Part shown: piece after piece, positions 23,901-37,113 of the stretch
How positions within the stretch are numbered: position 1 is the first letter of the stretch
Layout of the letters: every line of letters begins with the position of its first letter
Position numbers and translations under genes: made by a program
Notes under the pieces: model-generated
The model's database searches: none
The model's input: the letters and a program-made list of their open reading frames with translations, nothing else
Told to the model about the DNA's origin: nothing
Source: Blumeriella jaapii
Taxonomy: Eukaryota; Ascomycota; Leotiomycetes; Helotiales; Drepanopezizaceae
Reading direction: 5' to 3'
Length of the DNA: 64,000 bases
Assembly: GCA_009599575.1 (NCBI GenBank)
Contig: VWND01000003.1
Span: forward strand, 310,001-374,000

Positions 23901-25711
23901 CCAAGCCAAGTGCTGGGCTATTCGAACTCTGGTCAATCGTCTGCGAACGACGGAAGATGACGATGTGGCGAAGAAGCTTGCTGTACCCATCTATAAGGTC
24001 ATCATGACTTTGATTACTAAGAACGGAGAGCTACAGCCAAAGAAAAACGCAACACCTGCTCACCACAAATCTCGTCTCTGCCTTCTCGCTGCCCAGCAAA
24101 TGTTGAAGCTGTGCAAACAAAAGCGGTTCGACGACATGCTGTCTCCTGTAGAGTTCAACCAGCTTGCACTGGTCGCTCAAGATACTCTGGCCACTGTCCG
24201 CAGCGGCTTCGTCGAAAAGCTTCAGAAGTACATTGTCCGAGGCAAATATCCACCCAGATTTACGACCATTATCTTCCTCACTGCTTTCGAACCTGTGACT
24301 AGTTCCGCAACTCGATCATGACCTGGATCCGCTCCCGTGCCAAGCTTTGCCGTGACAGCAAGAGCACGGTCTTTGAGCAACTCTTCCCACGACTCCTCCA
24401 CCTTCTAGCGCATCACCCGGACTTCAGCACGGAACCTGAAGAGCTAGCTGACAATGGCAAGTACATCATCTACTACTTGTCGACAGTCTGCTCAGAACAA
24501 AACTTGGCATTGACGCACAAATACGCGGAACGTGTGAAGCAAGCCCGAGATGCTATTTCCAAAGACGACGAAAACCTCTACATCCTCAGTGACCTCGCAA
24601 CGACATTAATCAGAAAGTGGGAAGAGAAAAAGGGTTGGACTATTCAGGTGTACCCAGGAAAAGTCGGCATGCCAGCAGGATTATTCGCTCCTCTACCCAG
24701 TCATGCTGTTGCGCAGGAGATTGCGGAGAAGAGCTATCTGCCTGACGGCATGGATCGTCTTCTCGACAATCTGGTTCGGAAGGCGGAGCAGAAGAAGGTA
24801 TGTGATTTTCCCAACAAACGTGATTCTAAGGAACACATCTAATGCGCCTCGTCAATCAGAAAAGGAATTCGGATGATCTTGATGGCCGTCCGTCTAAAAG
24901 AGTCAAGTCTGAACGAGCACCGCGCGCCACCAGGACCCCCGCGCCGAAGAAAGTCAAGCCAGCCCGAGAAAGGAAGACACCCAAGCCCAAAAAGCAGTCT
25001 GCCGGCGTCTTCAGCACACCTGCTTCGTCTGTAGACAGAAGGAAGAGCGGTCGCGTGACAGCCGCGAGCGGGAAGAAGGTGTACGCGGATCGCGATTCGG
25101 ATGAGGATGACGAGGAAATGTGGGAGGGTGTTGCGCAGTGGGAATACCTGAATGGTGCTGAGCCGCCTTCCGCCGACTCAGCGGCTGAGGAGGAGGATGA
25201 AGAGGCGGTGGAGCAAGCTAACGAAGCTATGGATGTCGATAAAGAGGATGAGGAGCTCGAGGAGCAAGAAAAAGGCTCTGAGGTTGAGGCTGAGGCTGAA
25301 GAGACGGATTCCTCGCTCTCTCCCGAGCCTGAGCTGGAACCTGAAATCGCGGAAGAAGAAGCCGAGGAAGAAGAGATTGAGGAAAAAGAGGTCGGACCGT
25401 CACCACCCGCGTCCAACCGGAAGCGTTCTCTGCCCTCTCGATCCAGCGCCCGTAAAGCTGCCGCCGTCTCGTCAAGCGCGGCGTCCACACCTAAAGCTAC
25501 AAAGGCGAAGGCGAAGGCAAAGCCTGCCCCGAAAGCCAAAGCGGCGCCCAAAGCCAAAAGTCCCGTCGTGGCTCCGAAGACGAAAGTCAGTGCGAAAGCT
25601 AAGGCTAAGCAACCGGTCGCGAAGGCTTCTCCCATTACGAGAACACGTCGAGGGCGGGGTAGGCCTGCTGCTGCGGACAAGAGCGATCTCGACATGGATG
25701 GGAGTGAGTAG
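20948..25711 (+). CDS. pds5: Sister chromatid cohesion protein Pds5 (BimD/Spo76), with one frame break
   Basis: HEAT-repeat regulator of cohesin binding and release. Exons: 20948-21280, 21328-24797 and 24860-25711. The N-terminus (MAPRRGAEIEIEEPEEELV) and the long helical-repeat body match Pds5. The tail is acidic, then Lys/Ala/Pro-rich (KAKAKAKPAPKAK), and includes an AT-hook core RRGRGRP near 25647-25667. At 24298-24303 the frame shifts by one missing base: the body ends TAFEPVT and resumes as FRNSIMTWIRSRAK in the next frame. With the base restored the length is about 1551 aa, typical for filamentous fungi. The first acceptor is a CAGCAG doublet, so one Gln more or less is possible. Probably a functional gene with a sequence indel. 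Confidence 0.9.
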
Positions 25712-26991
25712 TGAGAGAGCTCTTGGAACAAGATGTAGGAAGAAAGAGGAAGTAGGGAGAGGCGAGAGACCTGTTTGTTGGAGTACATTGTAGCATCGTA
25801 TAGTATACTTGTATACTTGTAGCACAGACCTTATGGGAAAGGGAAGCAGGAATGGAATGGAATATGATACCTTGTGATGCGATTCCAGGAACATTAGCCG
25901 GTACGGGAAAGGGGAGAGCCTCGTTGATTGTACTTGCTTGCTTCCTAATGTTCTCTCTCTTTCTTCGTAGTTTCTTGGTTCTGCCATTGCGTAGCGAGGG
26001 CAGTTGCTCAGCGATGAAGTAGCTGCTGATGATGCCGCGGATTCGCACAAGGCAAAATGGATAGGGGGGAGGCAGCGTTGATGCCAGAGTGCGCGAGTCA
26101 TTGAACGGTTGAGGAAATGCATTGTTGATCGATGATCGGTATCCAGTATCTGGTCTTCGTCTGTTCTTCTACCTTTCTGCCTACTGGGAATCAAAGTCGC
26201 AATCATGTCACATTGAGTCACAATCGAACCAAGTCACAGACATCTGCTAGGGATTCATCGCTTTCTTTCTGTGAACATCTTGCTCAGTTTCTCATCATCC
26301 TCATCTCCCCATCAGAGTGGATGAGATCAGGCAAGTCACCCACGCCCATTCGTCTACCCGCCTGTATATTCTCCTGCTGCCTGCTCGCCCAGCAGATCCA
26401 TTCGCTCAGATTCAGCTTGACTGCTCATGATGATCCTTCCTCGTCTCATCCCCATCCCCATCCCCAACCACCAAGAAACCTCTACTGGACCTCCCGATTA
26501 TTCTGTGACCGCTCGAACTCATTCCCGCTCGCGCGCTCGCTCATGCTACCATCCACCACCCACCCTCAAAAACAAACCAGCACCAAAGCCAGGTGTAGTG
26601 TATCCAGTTGCGCCCCCGTTGACGCCCGTGACACCATCCATTCGCTAGAAGAAGAGAAAGAGAAAGAGAAATGAAATGATGCTTTAATTGTACAACAGCG
26701 CGGTGAAAACTCCGTCGCATCTGAAACCGTGCAATCTTCAAATTCGTAAGTTAACGGAAAGGAAGGTCAGGCAAAACTAATTCGAACCTGGTGGGCGTTC
26801 AAATTGAAACTCAAGCCATGAGACAAGCCGAGCAAAGGAAAACGCAAATAGGAGAGACAACTCAAAGTGTGAGCTGCTGTTCGAACGCGTGGCCGTTTCG
26901 AGCGAATTATCGGTTTACGAAGGTGGGTTTCCTGCCGAAGCCTGGGTGAATTTGGCACAGATCGGTGGAACTGGGTGCAATCCAGATCAGG
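25712..26991. other. Intergenic between converging pds5 and Rco1-like genes
   Basis: About 1.3 kb. Open frames here lack domain content. Presumed 3' UTRs with a GAAAGAGAAAGA stretch near 26650. Confidence 0.55.
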
Positions 26992-29900
26992 TTAACATGT
27001 CCGTATCCTCGCCCTGCACAGCCGCATTCTTTGAAGAACCTTCAGGAATGCTGTTGGTGGGCTCGAGATGGCGTTGGGAACAATGTCTCCATCGTCGCTG
27101 CTTTCGGCGATCGCCAGCTTATGCTTGAGAAACTCGAACATCGCTTTCATGCTCGTCAATTCATTCTTTTCGAGCTTGTGCCCAGCCAGTCCACTCGGGG
27201 TACCTTGTGCAACCATGGAAATTAAACCTGGTGGAGCTTCGGCCTTTCAAATCAGAGTCGTTAGTCACAACTCCATCACCATTTACGTCACGGGGGACAA
27301 AAGATGAAACTCACCAGAAGCGCGCTGATCAACATCTGCGAGCTGTCGCCTGAAGCGCGGTCGTTGCTCTGAGTGTAGATGGATGCGAGATTTAGAGCTG
27401 CCTGTTGCTCTTCAACAGTGCGCTGATTCCAAGTTTGCCTATCAGCGGCCGGAGCAGACTGGAGGGAAGGCTGAGGGGCATTGGCAGCTTGGGGTCGTGC
27501 AGTTCGCAACGACTGCAAATCCTGGGCGCGCGTTTGCTTGACCCTGGATCGCATGTTAGCAATTGAAAGGTGCAGTATGGAAAGGATGCCTTACCTCGAA
27601 ATGAAGTCCAGCTTGATACTCTTCTCCGGAAGCTTGTACACTCGACCAAACTCCTTCAGGTCGTAAAAGCCCTCGACCTCCTCGTCCTCGCTTGGATCAT
27701 TTTCAATCTCAATGTGTCCGTTGTTCCGAGTGCCACGGGGGAAAGCTGGCTTGATAACCGAAGCGCCCTTGATCTTGCGGAAGCGATGCGCTGGAGCCAT
27801 GATCTCGGGGATGAGCGTGAGGAGGTCATCGACGTGAGCTGGGCATCGCCATTGTCTACCGTGACCAGGCTCCTTTGCAAGAGGATTCGGAAGACAATCC
27901 AGATGCCACGACAGACTACAGTAGGTGCAGGGGATGATCATGCGATCAGGAGCGGATGCCTCGCCATTGCATTGATGGCAGAGAATGATCTTGCCGGTCT
28001 TGTCCCTCTTCTTGAAGTAATCAGGAGCTTCTTCCCAGGTAGCTTTGCCGGCCCTTTCGAAATAATCAGTATGGTGGCATCAGATCAGGTGACTAAACTT
28101 ACTTGGGCTTGGGCGGAACAACCTCCTCATACTCGCCCTCGGCACCAGTCTTGACATCAACAAAATACTCGCGAATTGATTGTGGGAGATGGAACGATCG
28201 CGGGTTGGTGTCGGCGAAATCGGCGATCAGACGTCCCCATATGCCGCCAGCGTCTTCCAAGGGGCCGTGCTTCTTGCCTTCACAGACGTTGCAGAACCAG
28301 TCCTCCGATTGATAGACGATGTCATCGGACATCGGAGGATCAATACACTTGGAGTGGAATGATCGCACGCAGCCGTCGCAGCAGACCAGATCACCGCCGC
28401 CACCGCATGCCGAGCAAAAGTCGTCGTTCTCGCCGTCCTGTATCATGGGTCAGTAAGGGGAGGTCGGATTTAAACGTGAAGTGGAAGGGATTAGGGATTT
28501 GGTAACAGGTGGCGAGACTGGACGTGTGGGGGGGAAGGGGGTGCGTGGGCGACCCGGCAAGGGCAGAATGCATATATTGCCGCCCGGGCGTTTGCAGGCC
28601 ACCGCAGCCCCCGTGAACCACATGTTGGCTTCATCATCATCCCAAGTCCAGGAAGTGAAAAATCGCCCAAGAGGACAGGATGAAGGTCGCAATGATCCGC
28701 AGCCTATGTGACGAAGGCTGGCGAGGAGGGGAATCGAAGCTTACCTGGGGAGCGGTGCCACCGTTGCCGGTTGGGCTGCGCATATCCTTAGGAATCCCGG
28801 CAGACGTGCCTTTGTTCTTCTTCAGCGGCCTGTAGATAGATCTGAGCATCAGCATGGGTTCTGTTCATCGGAACGCGCACAAAAATGGAATGGAGAGTTG
28901 CGAAGCTGTGTCCGGCCGCATTGTGCTTCACATTGTGTAAACGCAAATACGACCGATCTCAGGCAACCAAAGAAAGACGGTCAGTGCCGACAATCGGTGA
29001 AACATGTTGCTCAAAATATCAAGAGATGCTTCGTGTTTCTGGAGCGACGCGATAAACGGGGACTTACGATGATTTGAGGCGTAGACCCGAGCCTGTCTTG
29101 GGTTTCCTCGAGTGTCGATTGGCAGCGTTCGGGGTACCAGCACGAGACGATGGGGCCGATCCTCCTGGCGGGTAGGGAGGCTTGAAGGCAAGTTCGGTCG
29201 GGGAGCTGCCCTCGTCCGAAGCGTATCGCGAGTTTTGTCGAGTCTCTCGGCCTTTGTTGAGGATGCGCAGCTTCGGGCCCTTCTTTGGCTTCTTGGTCGT
29301 CTTCACAGTGACCGAGTCGCCGCCGTCCGAAGCCCACGGGACGTCCTCATTGGGGAGAGAACTTAGCTGATGACGCTCGAAGCTCTCTACCGTCGACGTC
29401 TTTGCAGTAAGCTCTCTCGCCTTTCGCTTCAAGCGTGCGGTGTTCTCGTCCTCGTGGTAGGAAGCCCCAGTCGTCTTATCCGCTGGCTTGATCTTGAACG
29501 TGGGTGGCAATTTCTTGACGGCCGACTTGGCTGGCTTTGCTGCCGCGGGAGCTGGAAGAAGAGCTGGAGACATAGGCGCAGGCTCTACAGGTTCCGCAGG
29601 CTCCGCAGGCTCCGGAGGCGTGACGATGGTAGACTGCGAGTCGGCAGAGGAAGCACGAGCAGGAGCGGGGACCGGGGAGGACTTGTTGCCCGTGAAGAAC
29701 GTGTGTAGCTTTGGCCCAGCCTTGGCGGGCACATTCATTGGCCGCGTAGCGTTGCGGGCCTGCGCCTCTGCTTCAAGGGCGGCCTCCTGAAAGCTAACAG
29801 AGCTGGCGTAGGGACTGACCCTCTGCTTCGGAGGCTGGAAGAGTTGGGCAAACGCACCGGCAAATCGGGGCAAGGGAGGGGCAATTGTTGAGGAGGCGCA

Positions 29901-31679
29901 CGTGGAGGAGGAGCACCATGAGGAGGCGCACCGTGAGGAGGCGCACCGTGGAAGTTCGCAGCGTGAGGAGGCGCACCCTGAAGAGTCGCACCGTGATGGG
30001 GGCGTAGGTGCAGCGGCGGCGAAACGCTATTGTTTTCATTGAAGACCTTCTCGTCAATCGAAGATAGAGCCGAACTACTCGAGTTGGACGGGGAACGGGA
30101 GCGCTGTGGAGCATGCGTCGTGGCCTTGGGAGCACGCGCAGCACCGTTCTCGAGGACAGCATTGGCACTCTCGTCGGTTCTCGAGTGCTGCTGGCCCTCT
30201 CCGTTGCTGTGGGTGCCAGGAGCCTCCTGCGTTCGGCGGCTCTTTTCGCTTCCAGACGCGCCGTTCATACCGTTTGTTCCCAGGAAGCCGTTCATCTCGG
30301 CAGTCGCCGGCTGGAAACTGTTGCTGCGATGCTTCTTCTTAATGTGCGCGTCCTCGGGCTGAGGAGATGTAGCGACCGAGGCCGGTGCACGCGTAGCCGG
30401 GGACAAATTGGCCTGCATGCCGTTGGGCGAGAATGGGAGCTCACTCGCGTCCGCACTTGGTTGTCGGGATGCTGACGCGTAAGGAGTCTGGTAGATCGGA
30501 GCAGGTGGGTTGACGGCGTCAACTTCGTTGTAGATGGGAGGCTGTTCCGAGGATTTTGAATCGGCGCCGTCGCTTAGAAAGTAGTTAGCGCCGATCTGGC
30601 AGTGAGAGGAAGAGACGGCAGCGGATCACGTACCCGTTGAAGTATTCATTCGCACAACCATCCTTACGGCCCTCCTTCTTCTTTTCGCGCATCATCTTCT
30701 GAAATTTGGTCACCTGCTCCTTGGTGTGCCATCCGTAGTAAACAGCATCAAACATCCTTACCATGTCCGGGTCTGTACGATGCTCATCCCACAGGAGTCG
30801 GAGGGCGTAAGCGGTAGGCCATCTCTTATCGTCGAGAGCTTCTTGGACAGCGACCTCGATGACGCGGTCGGTTAGAGCCAAGTTCGTTATCGCGAGACCA
30901 TCGGGGCCAAGCGCGGGTTCTGGCGTCTCCGAGAGGTATCGTGGGTACCGCGTTGCGTGTGCTTCATCCGGTTGCTCAACACGTTCTTGAGACGCAGCAT
31001 TCGGGGAGGACAGCGCATCAACCCATGCACGGTGCGGACCGTCACTGACCCGGGACAAGCTTTCCATGTGCTCATCGGTGTTTTCGGGCTTGTCAGATGG
31101 AGGTGGAGGCGATGATGGAGATGCTTGTTGCGGCGGGGGTTCAGCATCGTCGGCTTCGACTGACGCCACTGGGTTGACGATCTCTGCTGACGGCACCCGC
31201 TCCTCCTCGGCCAGCGGCGCCGAATCGACTGATTCCTCCGGTACCTCAGCCTCTTCAGGCGCCCCTTCAGGAGCCTCTTCTGGTGTTGCGGTCTCTTGGG
31301 CGGGTTCGGGTGTCGAGACCACCGAATTTACCAAGCTCTTCGCCCGCTCCGAGTCCCCCTTGGCCAGCGCCTTTAACACCTTCGCCGGCGGCCCAACTCC
31401 CAGCGGCATCATGTTCTGCACAATCGAGTGGCGAAAGTGTCCGGCTTCCTGGAAACTGGCACGGGGAGCTGCGAGGGCAGGCTCCGTCCACGAGCTCTTC
31501 GGCAAGCCTCTGGCACCATGGACCGAGACGCTTGAAGTCGCTGCCCCGGCCACCCAGTTCTGCATCATGGTCCGCGGCTTTTCGCTTTTGTCCGCCGCCA
31601 CGTCTGCATCCTCGATCAACGGGGCCGGCGCCATAGGACTCGAGACTCGCGAGCGAGTGGGCCTGCCAGAAGCAGACAT
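26992..31679 (-). CDS. Double PHD-finger protein, Rco1-like (Rpd3S histone deacetylase complex), with one frame break
   Basis: Rco1 couples Rpd3S to methylated, transcribed chromatin. Seven inferred exons: 31679-30634, 30572-29068, 28841-28745, 28437-28103, 28053-27595, 27543-27315 and 27243-26992. They encode about 1307 aa if one base is restored. The N-terminal half is disordered, with a TRSRVSSP start, acidic and Pro-rich parts, and a tandem GAPPHG-type repeat. PHD1 (DDFCSACGGGGDLVCCDGC ... WFCNVCEG) is in exon 4 and PHD2-like Cys/His (LCHQCNGEASAPDR ... CTYCSLSWHLDC) in exon 5; the PHD-linker-PHD order is what points to Rco1. Near 29873-29890 the frame shifts by one base just after the repeats. 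The start is the ATG before SASGRPTRSR. Alternative reading: another PHD co-repressor such as Cti6, but two PHDs favour Rco1. Confidence 0.75.
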
Positions 31680-34600
31680 CGCCGAAGGACTGTTTGCTAT
31701 TGCTTGTTGTTCCCTTTGTCGGGACTTTCGATCTGCGACGACCGGGCGCAGTGCGACACACCAGCTGTCCACACGTCAGATCCAAGGTACTATGCAGACA
31801 GGATAGGAATAAATACTTCTGTGCAGTTCTGGTTGCACGCGCACCCGGGTGGTCGGCGTTGTGGTTGCTGTGTTGTCGAGGAGGGTCGAGTGGTGAACGT
31901 AGAGATGCTGCGAACACTTTGTTTTCCAAGGTCGATTGGCGAGACGGTAAAGGGGCCCTGAGGCGCTAAATAAGCGACCCTCGTGACCGCGACTGCAAAA
32001 CGGAACAGCTGCACAGAAATGGCCAGCAGCAAATCGCCTCGACAGGAGGCGATGGGGTCTTGGATGAACGGGCTGGATCTAGAGAGAGAGATGGGAGCGA
32101 TCGTGAAGATGTGGAAGGGCGGCGCGGAGAGAAATGTCGCGGGCGGTGGTTGAGGAGGGAAGAAGGAGTTTGGAGGTTGCTTTCCGAGAGAGATCGAGGT
32201 CGGGCTGGGCAGGCACTAAGGAAACTACCAGCGTCATGATACTCCTCCAGGCCAAATCGCAATGCGTCGCTAACACGACTTGGGGCTTTCAATGGGCGGC
32301 GATATGATTAACTAAGACGATATATGAACATGATAAGGAACTGTACGAAGTGCAGCTCGTGCCTGATCATCGTGTATCTGCGGCGTGGGCTGGGAGTCAA
32401 CAAAGGCGTCGCTTGGATTCACCGTCATCTTCCTCGTACGCCTTCTCATGCTTGTTCAGGACGGAGTCTGCTACATGCTTTTCCATCGTGATATGTGGTG
32501 CTAACAGGGGTGCTCTATATACCTACAAGCCTCGTGCCTCGTGTGGTATGTATGTATACCGAGATCTTGAATTCTCTCCTCCGCCAGGGCAGTCTCTCGT
32601 ACTCCCGTCCAATCTAGATGAACGAGCTCCACAAACGCCACGCGCTGCTACACCACAAACTGATAGCAGCCAGCTCTCGCAAGGTCTATATACGAGCCTC
32701 GAAGTTCAGCAGCATCAGCCCAGCAAACAAGCAGCAGCACCAAACTCAAACCTCCTTCACCAGTGACTACAATCATCCTGAAAACCCATTTCTCCAGAAA
32801 CGGGATACTCCGAAGGCCACAGAGGTGCCACAAGCCATATTGGTGAACCAGACATCGGGTAAATAACCAAGGTGCGAGACTTCCATTAGCTCCCACACGA
32901 TATTTCGAAAAGAGAGGTCCGACTGGGTGCTTCCCGCGACAACTTCACCACCTATCTCGCCGCAAACCTCTCACGCTCGGGAAGACAATAGTCTGTTGAA
33001 TTCAAATGGCTCCCGTTTCTAGTCAAGATATTTCTGTCTCTTTCCACGCATGTTGAGCATCTGTATCTCTTCAGGAGGCCGGCCTCGGCTAAAGCGGAGC
33101 TGTGCGGTCTTTGTGCTCCAGTGCCTTTGAGCCACGAGATTCCGGGTTCAGACATCTGATCATGGACTTGGATGTTCAGAATCTCGTGTTGGAGCTGGGA
33201 CTCGCTACATGGTCCAAGAGATGTGGGAAGGCCGAATATCGGCTGTCGTTGTCTACAGGGTGGTGTTTAGACGCATAGGTTCGGAACCGTACGGTTTGGG
33301 TTTTTTGTTTTTTGTTCTGGAAACGTGCTCAATACTTGAAGCAAGTCTGTAGTTCAAAGATATTGTGGTTTTATCTCCACACAATTTTGATTTCGTAGCA
33401 TTTGGACGGTGTGATGACGTACTGTCTGTACATACGCTCCCACGCCCCTATTTCATTTTTGATTTACAGCATCATTCTCTAATAATAAGCGCTTGCTCAA
33501 ATACACATGCTATTCTCCTCGTCTATTGTATTATGATTCCATCGTTTCATCGTCACCGAATGCACGCATCAAAGCAGCGTTTTCACGTACTTCCCTAAAT
33601 TTCAAGATCTCATCCCCAGCTCCATATCATAACTTGCGATCCAGAGAAGTCACATTTGCCCGATGTACTCAATATCGCAATTCACTATTTCTTACAACTC
33701 GGATCTGCTCCGAGCTTCCAGGCCTTGTATGGATGTGATTTTTCCTAATCTCGTTTTCTGCTACTACACGATGGCGGTACATCACCCATTCTCTGCCATC
33801 CGCCCGCCCTTGCAGATTATCTCGTCACCGAGATGAGAACAAGCATTTCCTCCTCGTGCTTTTATCTCCATCTACCTCGCCTTAACTTAACCAAAAGAGG
33901 TGTCAAGACAGCAAGATGTGCATCGATCCCAGCCCTACGATCAGTAGACCCCGAATTTCACGATGGCATCAGACTTACCCTCCATATTCGAATCACTCGT
34001 TATCTTCCCTCTTCAACATATCCGCTTCGGCACCTACCTACCTATAGTCAACTTAGACGATGAGAGTAACCATTCCACCCCCCTTACAATCCACCCTCTC
34101 CCGAAACACTACCTTGCACTTCTCCTACACCTCTTTGTCATCCCCATCATTCACTCCTCAATCTTCTCACTCCCTCACATACAGCCAACCTCCGAACTCC
34201 ATGATACTACTCCAGGCAGTTGCCTAAGTCCATTGATCCCCCAATTTCTGCAAACTCACAGATGCCGAACCTCAAGCATTCTCACCCCCTCCCGTTTCTC
34301 CAGATGATACACCACGCGGTATCCAAAGGCAGTCTGACATCCATTTCGCTCACTCACTAACCCACATAGCTTAAGAGAAGACGAGCAGTGAACTTAAACT
34401 TGACACCGAGCGACATACCGAACTTACAAATATGCGCATCATCTCTCTCACCCCCGCGCCCACTTCGCAACAATGGAAGGACGGAGGAACGTATCCCATG
34501 CGCATCACAGCCAGAAGCATCCTCCCGCGCCCCCGCCGGGACTCGCCTTCCAATCCGCATTCGCGCTGACCAAGCAAGACCAGATCTCACATGGTCGAAA

Positions 34601-35030
34601 TGAGGGATAGGGAGATGGAAAGATAAACAAAGGCTCGATATGAACCTATCCGACTCTTCCGAGACCCGCGCCTACCAACCTCCCACCTGCACACCTTCAC
34701 TAACAAGCTAACTACACGAGAGGGACTTCCCACCCTCACATTGGGATGTCTATCATTCATTGAAAGCAAAGCAAGACATAAGCTTCGAGCGGGAACTCTG
34801 AAGAAAAAGTCTCTTCGAACTCTACCGATTTCGATCTAACTACTTGCCTAGTTTTCCTTCCGTAACGCAGGAGGTATCTGGCATCCCCCCAAAAGATGAA
34901 CAAGACAGAAAGACACATGGGTACCTACCTACCTAGGTAAGTAAGCAAGTAAATAGGTACAAACGAACTCCCCACGCAGCTCATCCATCACGCAATGCAC
35001 CCACTCACCCGCCAGATCACCAAAGCACCA

Positions 35031-35070
<40 letters not shown>

Positions 35071-35521
35071 GAAGAAGAAGAAGAAGAAGAAGAAGAAGAA
35101 GAAGAAACGGGGGAGGAGGGGAACAGAAGCAAGCGATACAACATGACTCAAGTATCGTGTAGTGGTTTGGAAGGATGGTAAAACTGAATCTCTGAGTAGC
35201 TTAAGCTCAGTAGGGAGCAGATAGATCTTCATAGAATACCTTAGTAGAGTGCGTGACGGTCTTGCTTGTGTTGATCCAATGTGAGGGAATCTGTGTGCAA
35301 AGTCACGAGATTTCAATAACCTACCAGCCATAATTTCAACTCCAAAGTCAATAAAGAATGCTTGGGAATTGCAGATTAGTCGCATTGCTTTTTGAGTAGC
35401 CACATCCTAACAAGGTATCTGCAGCAAAGAGTAGCTACCCTGTATTGCGCCCCATCTCAGGAGCGTCACATGGCTGCTAATTCATCAGATCCTGGCATTC
35501 GTTCAACATTCAGCCACCGCT
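31680..35521. other. Long intergenic region without recognised gene
   Basis: About 3.8 kb. Open frames of 60-140 codons occur on both strands but none has domain content or plausible splice partners. A frame at 33963-34307 starts plausibly (MASDLPSIFESLVIF) but continues into low-complexity Pro/Ser/His sequence and may be a relic. Simple repeats lie at 35033-35105. Confidence 0.5.
35033..35105. repeat. CT dinucleotide tract joined to AGA trinucleotide tract
   Basis: About 37 bases of (CT)n are followed directly by (AGA)n, a pyrimidine-purine switch at about 35069, roughly 420 bp past the Cdb4-like stop codon. Confidence 0.9.
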
Positions 35522-37113
35522 CTACTCTTCGTCACTGCTCTCCTCGCCATCGCCGCCGTTGGTAGCTGCGGCCTTCTTTGCGGGCTTCTTCTTCTTGTTC
35601 TTGTTCTTGGGCTTTGACTCCTTGGCGAGCGGCAGCTCGAGGATCTGGAGAATTTCCTCGTCGGTGATCTTCTTGTCGGACTTCCACTTGCTGAGGTCAG
35701 GGGTGGGAGGAGCGGCGATTTTTTGAAGGCCGTTCTTAGTGATGGCTGTGAGAGTCAGTGTTTGACTTTCTGATTTCGAGTGACGGAGAGATGGAGAGAT
35801 GGAGAGATGGATCAATTCAACCAACAAACAGATCCAGAGCACGGTCATCAGTTAAAGAGTACGTACCAATTGTAGTCAAGAGACGACCGACAGCCGCACC
35901 ATCCTTGTCTCCAGCAACCTCGTATGCACGGAGAACGTTTCCTCGCACACATTCTACTACACCAACCTTGGCGTCTCTCTCGTCCTCAAGCTGTCTCAGA
36001 CTGAAAGGGAAGACACCGAATCTCTTGACAACCTCGTTCAAAACCTTTTTAGAGCTAGGTCTCTTGAGGGCATATGTGAGCGTTGTACGTCTGTGGAGAG
36101 TTGTCCTGTTCTCGAAGTTCTTGATCTTCCCAGTGCCGGCACTGACACCCATCTCCACACCCCAAACATCTCCTACCTCGGGGATTCCCTCTCCCTTGGT
36201 TCCGTCACCTGGAGCAAGGATGATCTTCTTCTTGCCCTCAATCTCGTTCCGCTCGAATTGCCAGCTGGTGGTGTGCTCGACCAAATTGCAATCGTAGCTC
36301 TTGACAACCTTCTCCAACAGACTGGTGATCTTGCTCTGCGTGGGGGGCTTGATCTTGGCAGCCTTTGCCTTCTCTTCATCGGTACCGGTGGCCAGGAGTC
36401 CAGGCGGGACCATCAAACGCAACAGCAGTTCGTTTGCGTAGTACGTCGCCAGCAGGAGATCAGCGTCTCGACCCTCGACCTCGCTCTTGCCTACGATGAT
36501 GGTGTCGCAGACAATCGTACCGAAACCGTCGATTTGTGCACCCAGCTGGATCTTGACCGCCTCTCCTTCCTTGAGCTCGACCGCCGCCTCGGCCTCGTCG
36601 GACTTGAGCGGAGTGTAGGGGGTCACGAAAGACGATGGGGAGACGGTGGTGGGGTGGGAGATTCCTGGCACGGTCAGCTCTCCCCACGTCAAAGCCCAGG
36701 AACTTCGACAATGCCTTACCTTTGGCAATCTTCTTACCGCGGTAGACCTTCTCGATCTCGTCGTCCAAAAGCTTGTCTCCCTTCTCGCAGATGGTCACGA
36801 TCTTCTCTCCCGCCACACACAGCGCGGCCACGGCCTCCAACACCTTCTGGGAGATCTGGGCAGCATTCTTGTACTTGGTGAGGGTATCTGGGTTGGCGAG
36901 AGTGTAGTCTAGGTGGCCGAGGATCAGCATAAAGATCCGGGGCACGCGTCCTCGACCTCGCCGTCATGGCAAATTCGAGAGGTTGGCAGCGGAAGGGATA
37001 GCGGGGTCATATATCAGCCCCTCACTTGGGTGCGTGCAGTGTTGAGTACTGCCAGACAACAACATGATTGACTTACCGATTTCCTCGATCTCCTTCTTGT
37101 CCTTGTCGGCCAT
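35522..37113 (-). CDS. PA2G4/EBP1 family protein (fungal Cdb4-like), methionine-aminopeptidase fold
   Basis: Four exons, 37113-37077, 36908-36720, 36664-35867 and 35745-35522, join without a break to 415 aa. The N-terminus (MADKDKKEIEEI-DYTLANP) and body (GISHPTTVSPSSFVTPYTPL, QLGAQIDGFGTIVCDTIIVG) match the PA2G4/EBP1 and S. pombe Cdb4 family. Members keep the aminopeptidase fold but are thought to lack catalysis and to act in ribosome biogenesis or nucleic-acid binding. The C-terminus is a Lys-rich tail (KNKNKKKKPAKKAA) with an acidic end, consistent with RNA or ribosome binding. It is divergent from snf5 with a shared 540-bp upstream region. Confidence 0.88.

Noticed and set aside
24856..25788. 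310-codon frame antisense to the pds5 tail
   Set aside because: Mirror of Lys/Ala/Glu-rich codons; Ala/Ser/Leu-rich with no domain. A shadow of pds5.
29800..29915. A 67-nt intron to explain the Rco1-like frame break
   Set aside because: Every GT in the repeat is in the wrong phase for the available acceptor, and no convincing branch site exists.
33963..34307. Open frame starting MASDLPSIFESLVIF
   Set aside because: A plausible start, but the sequence turns into low-complexity Pro/Ser/His. No splice partner or known family.
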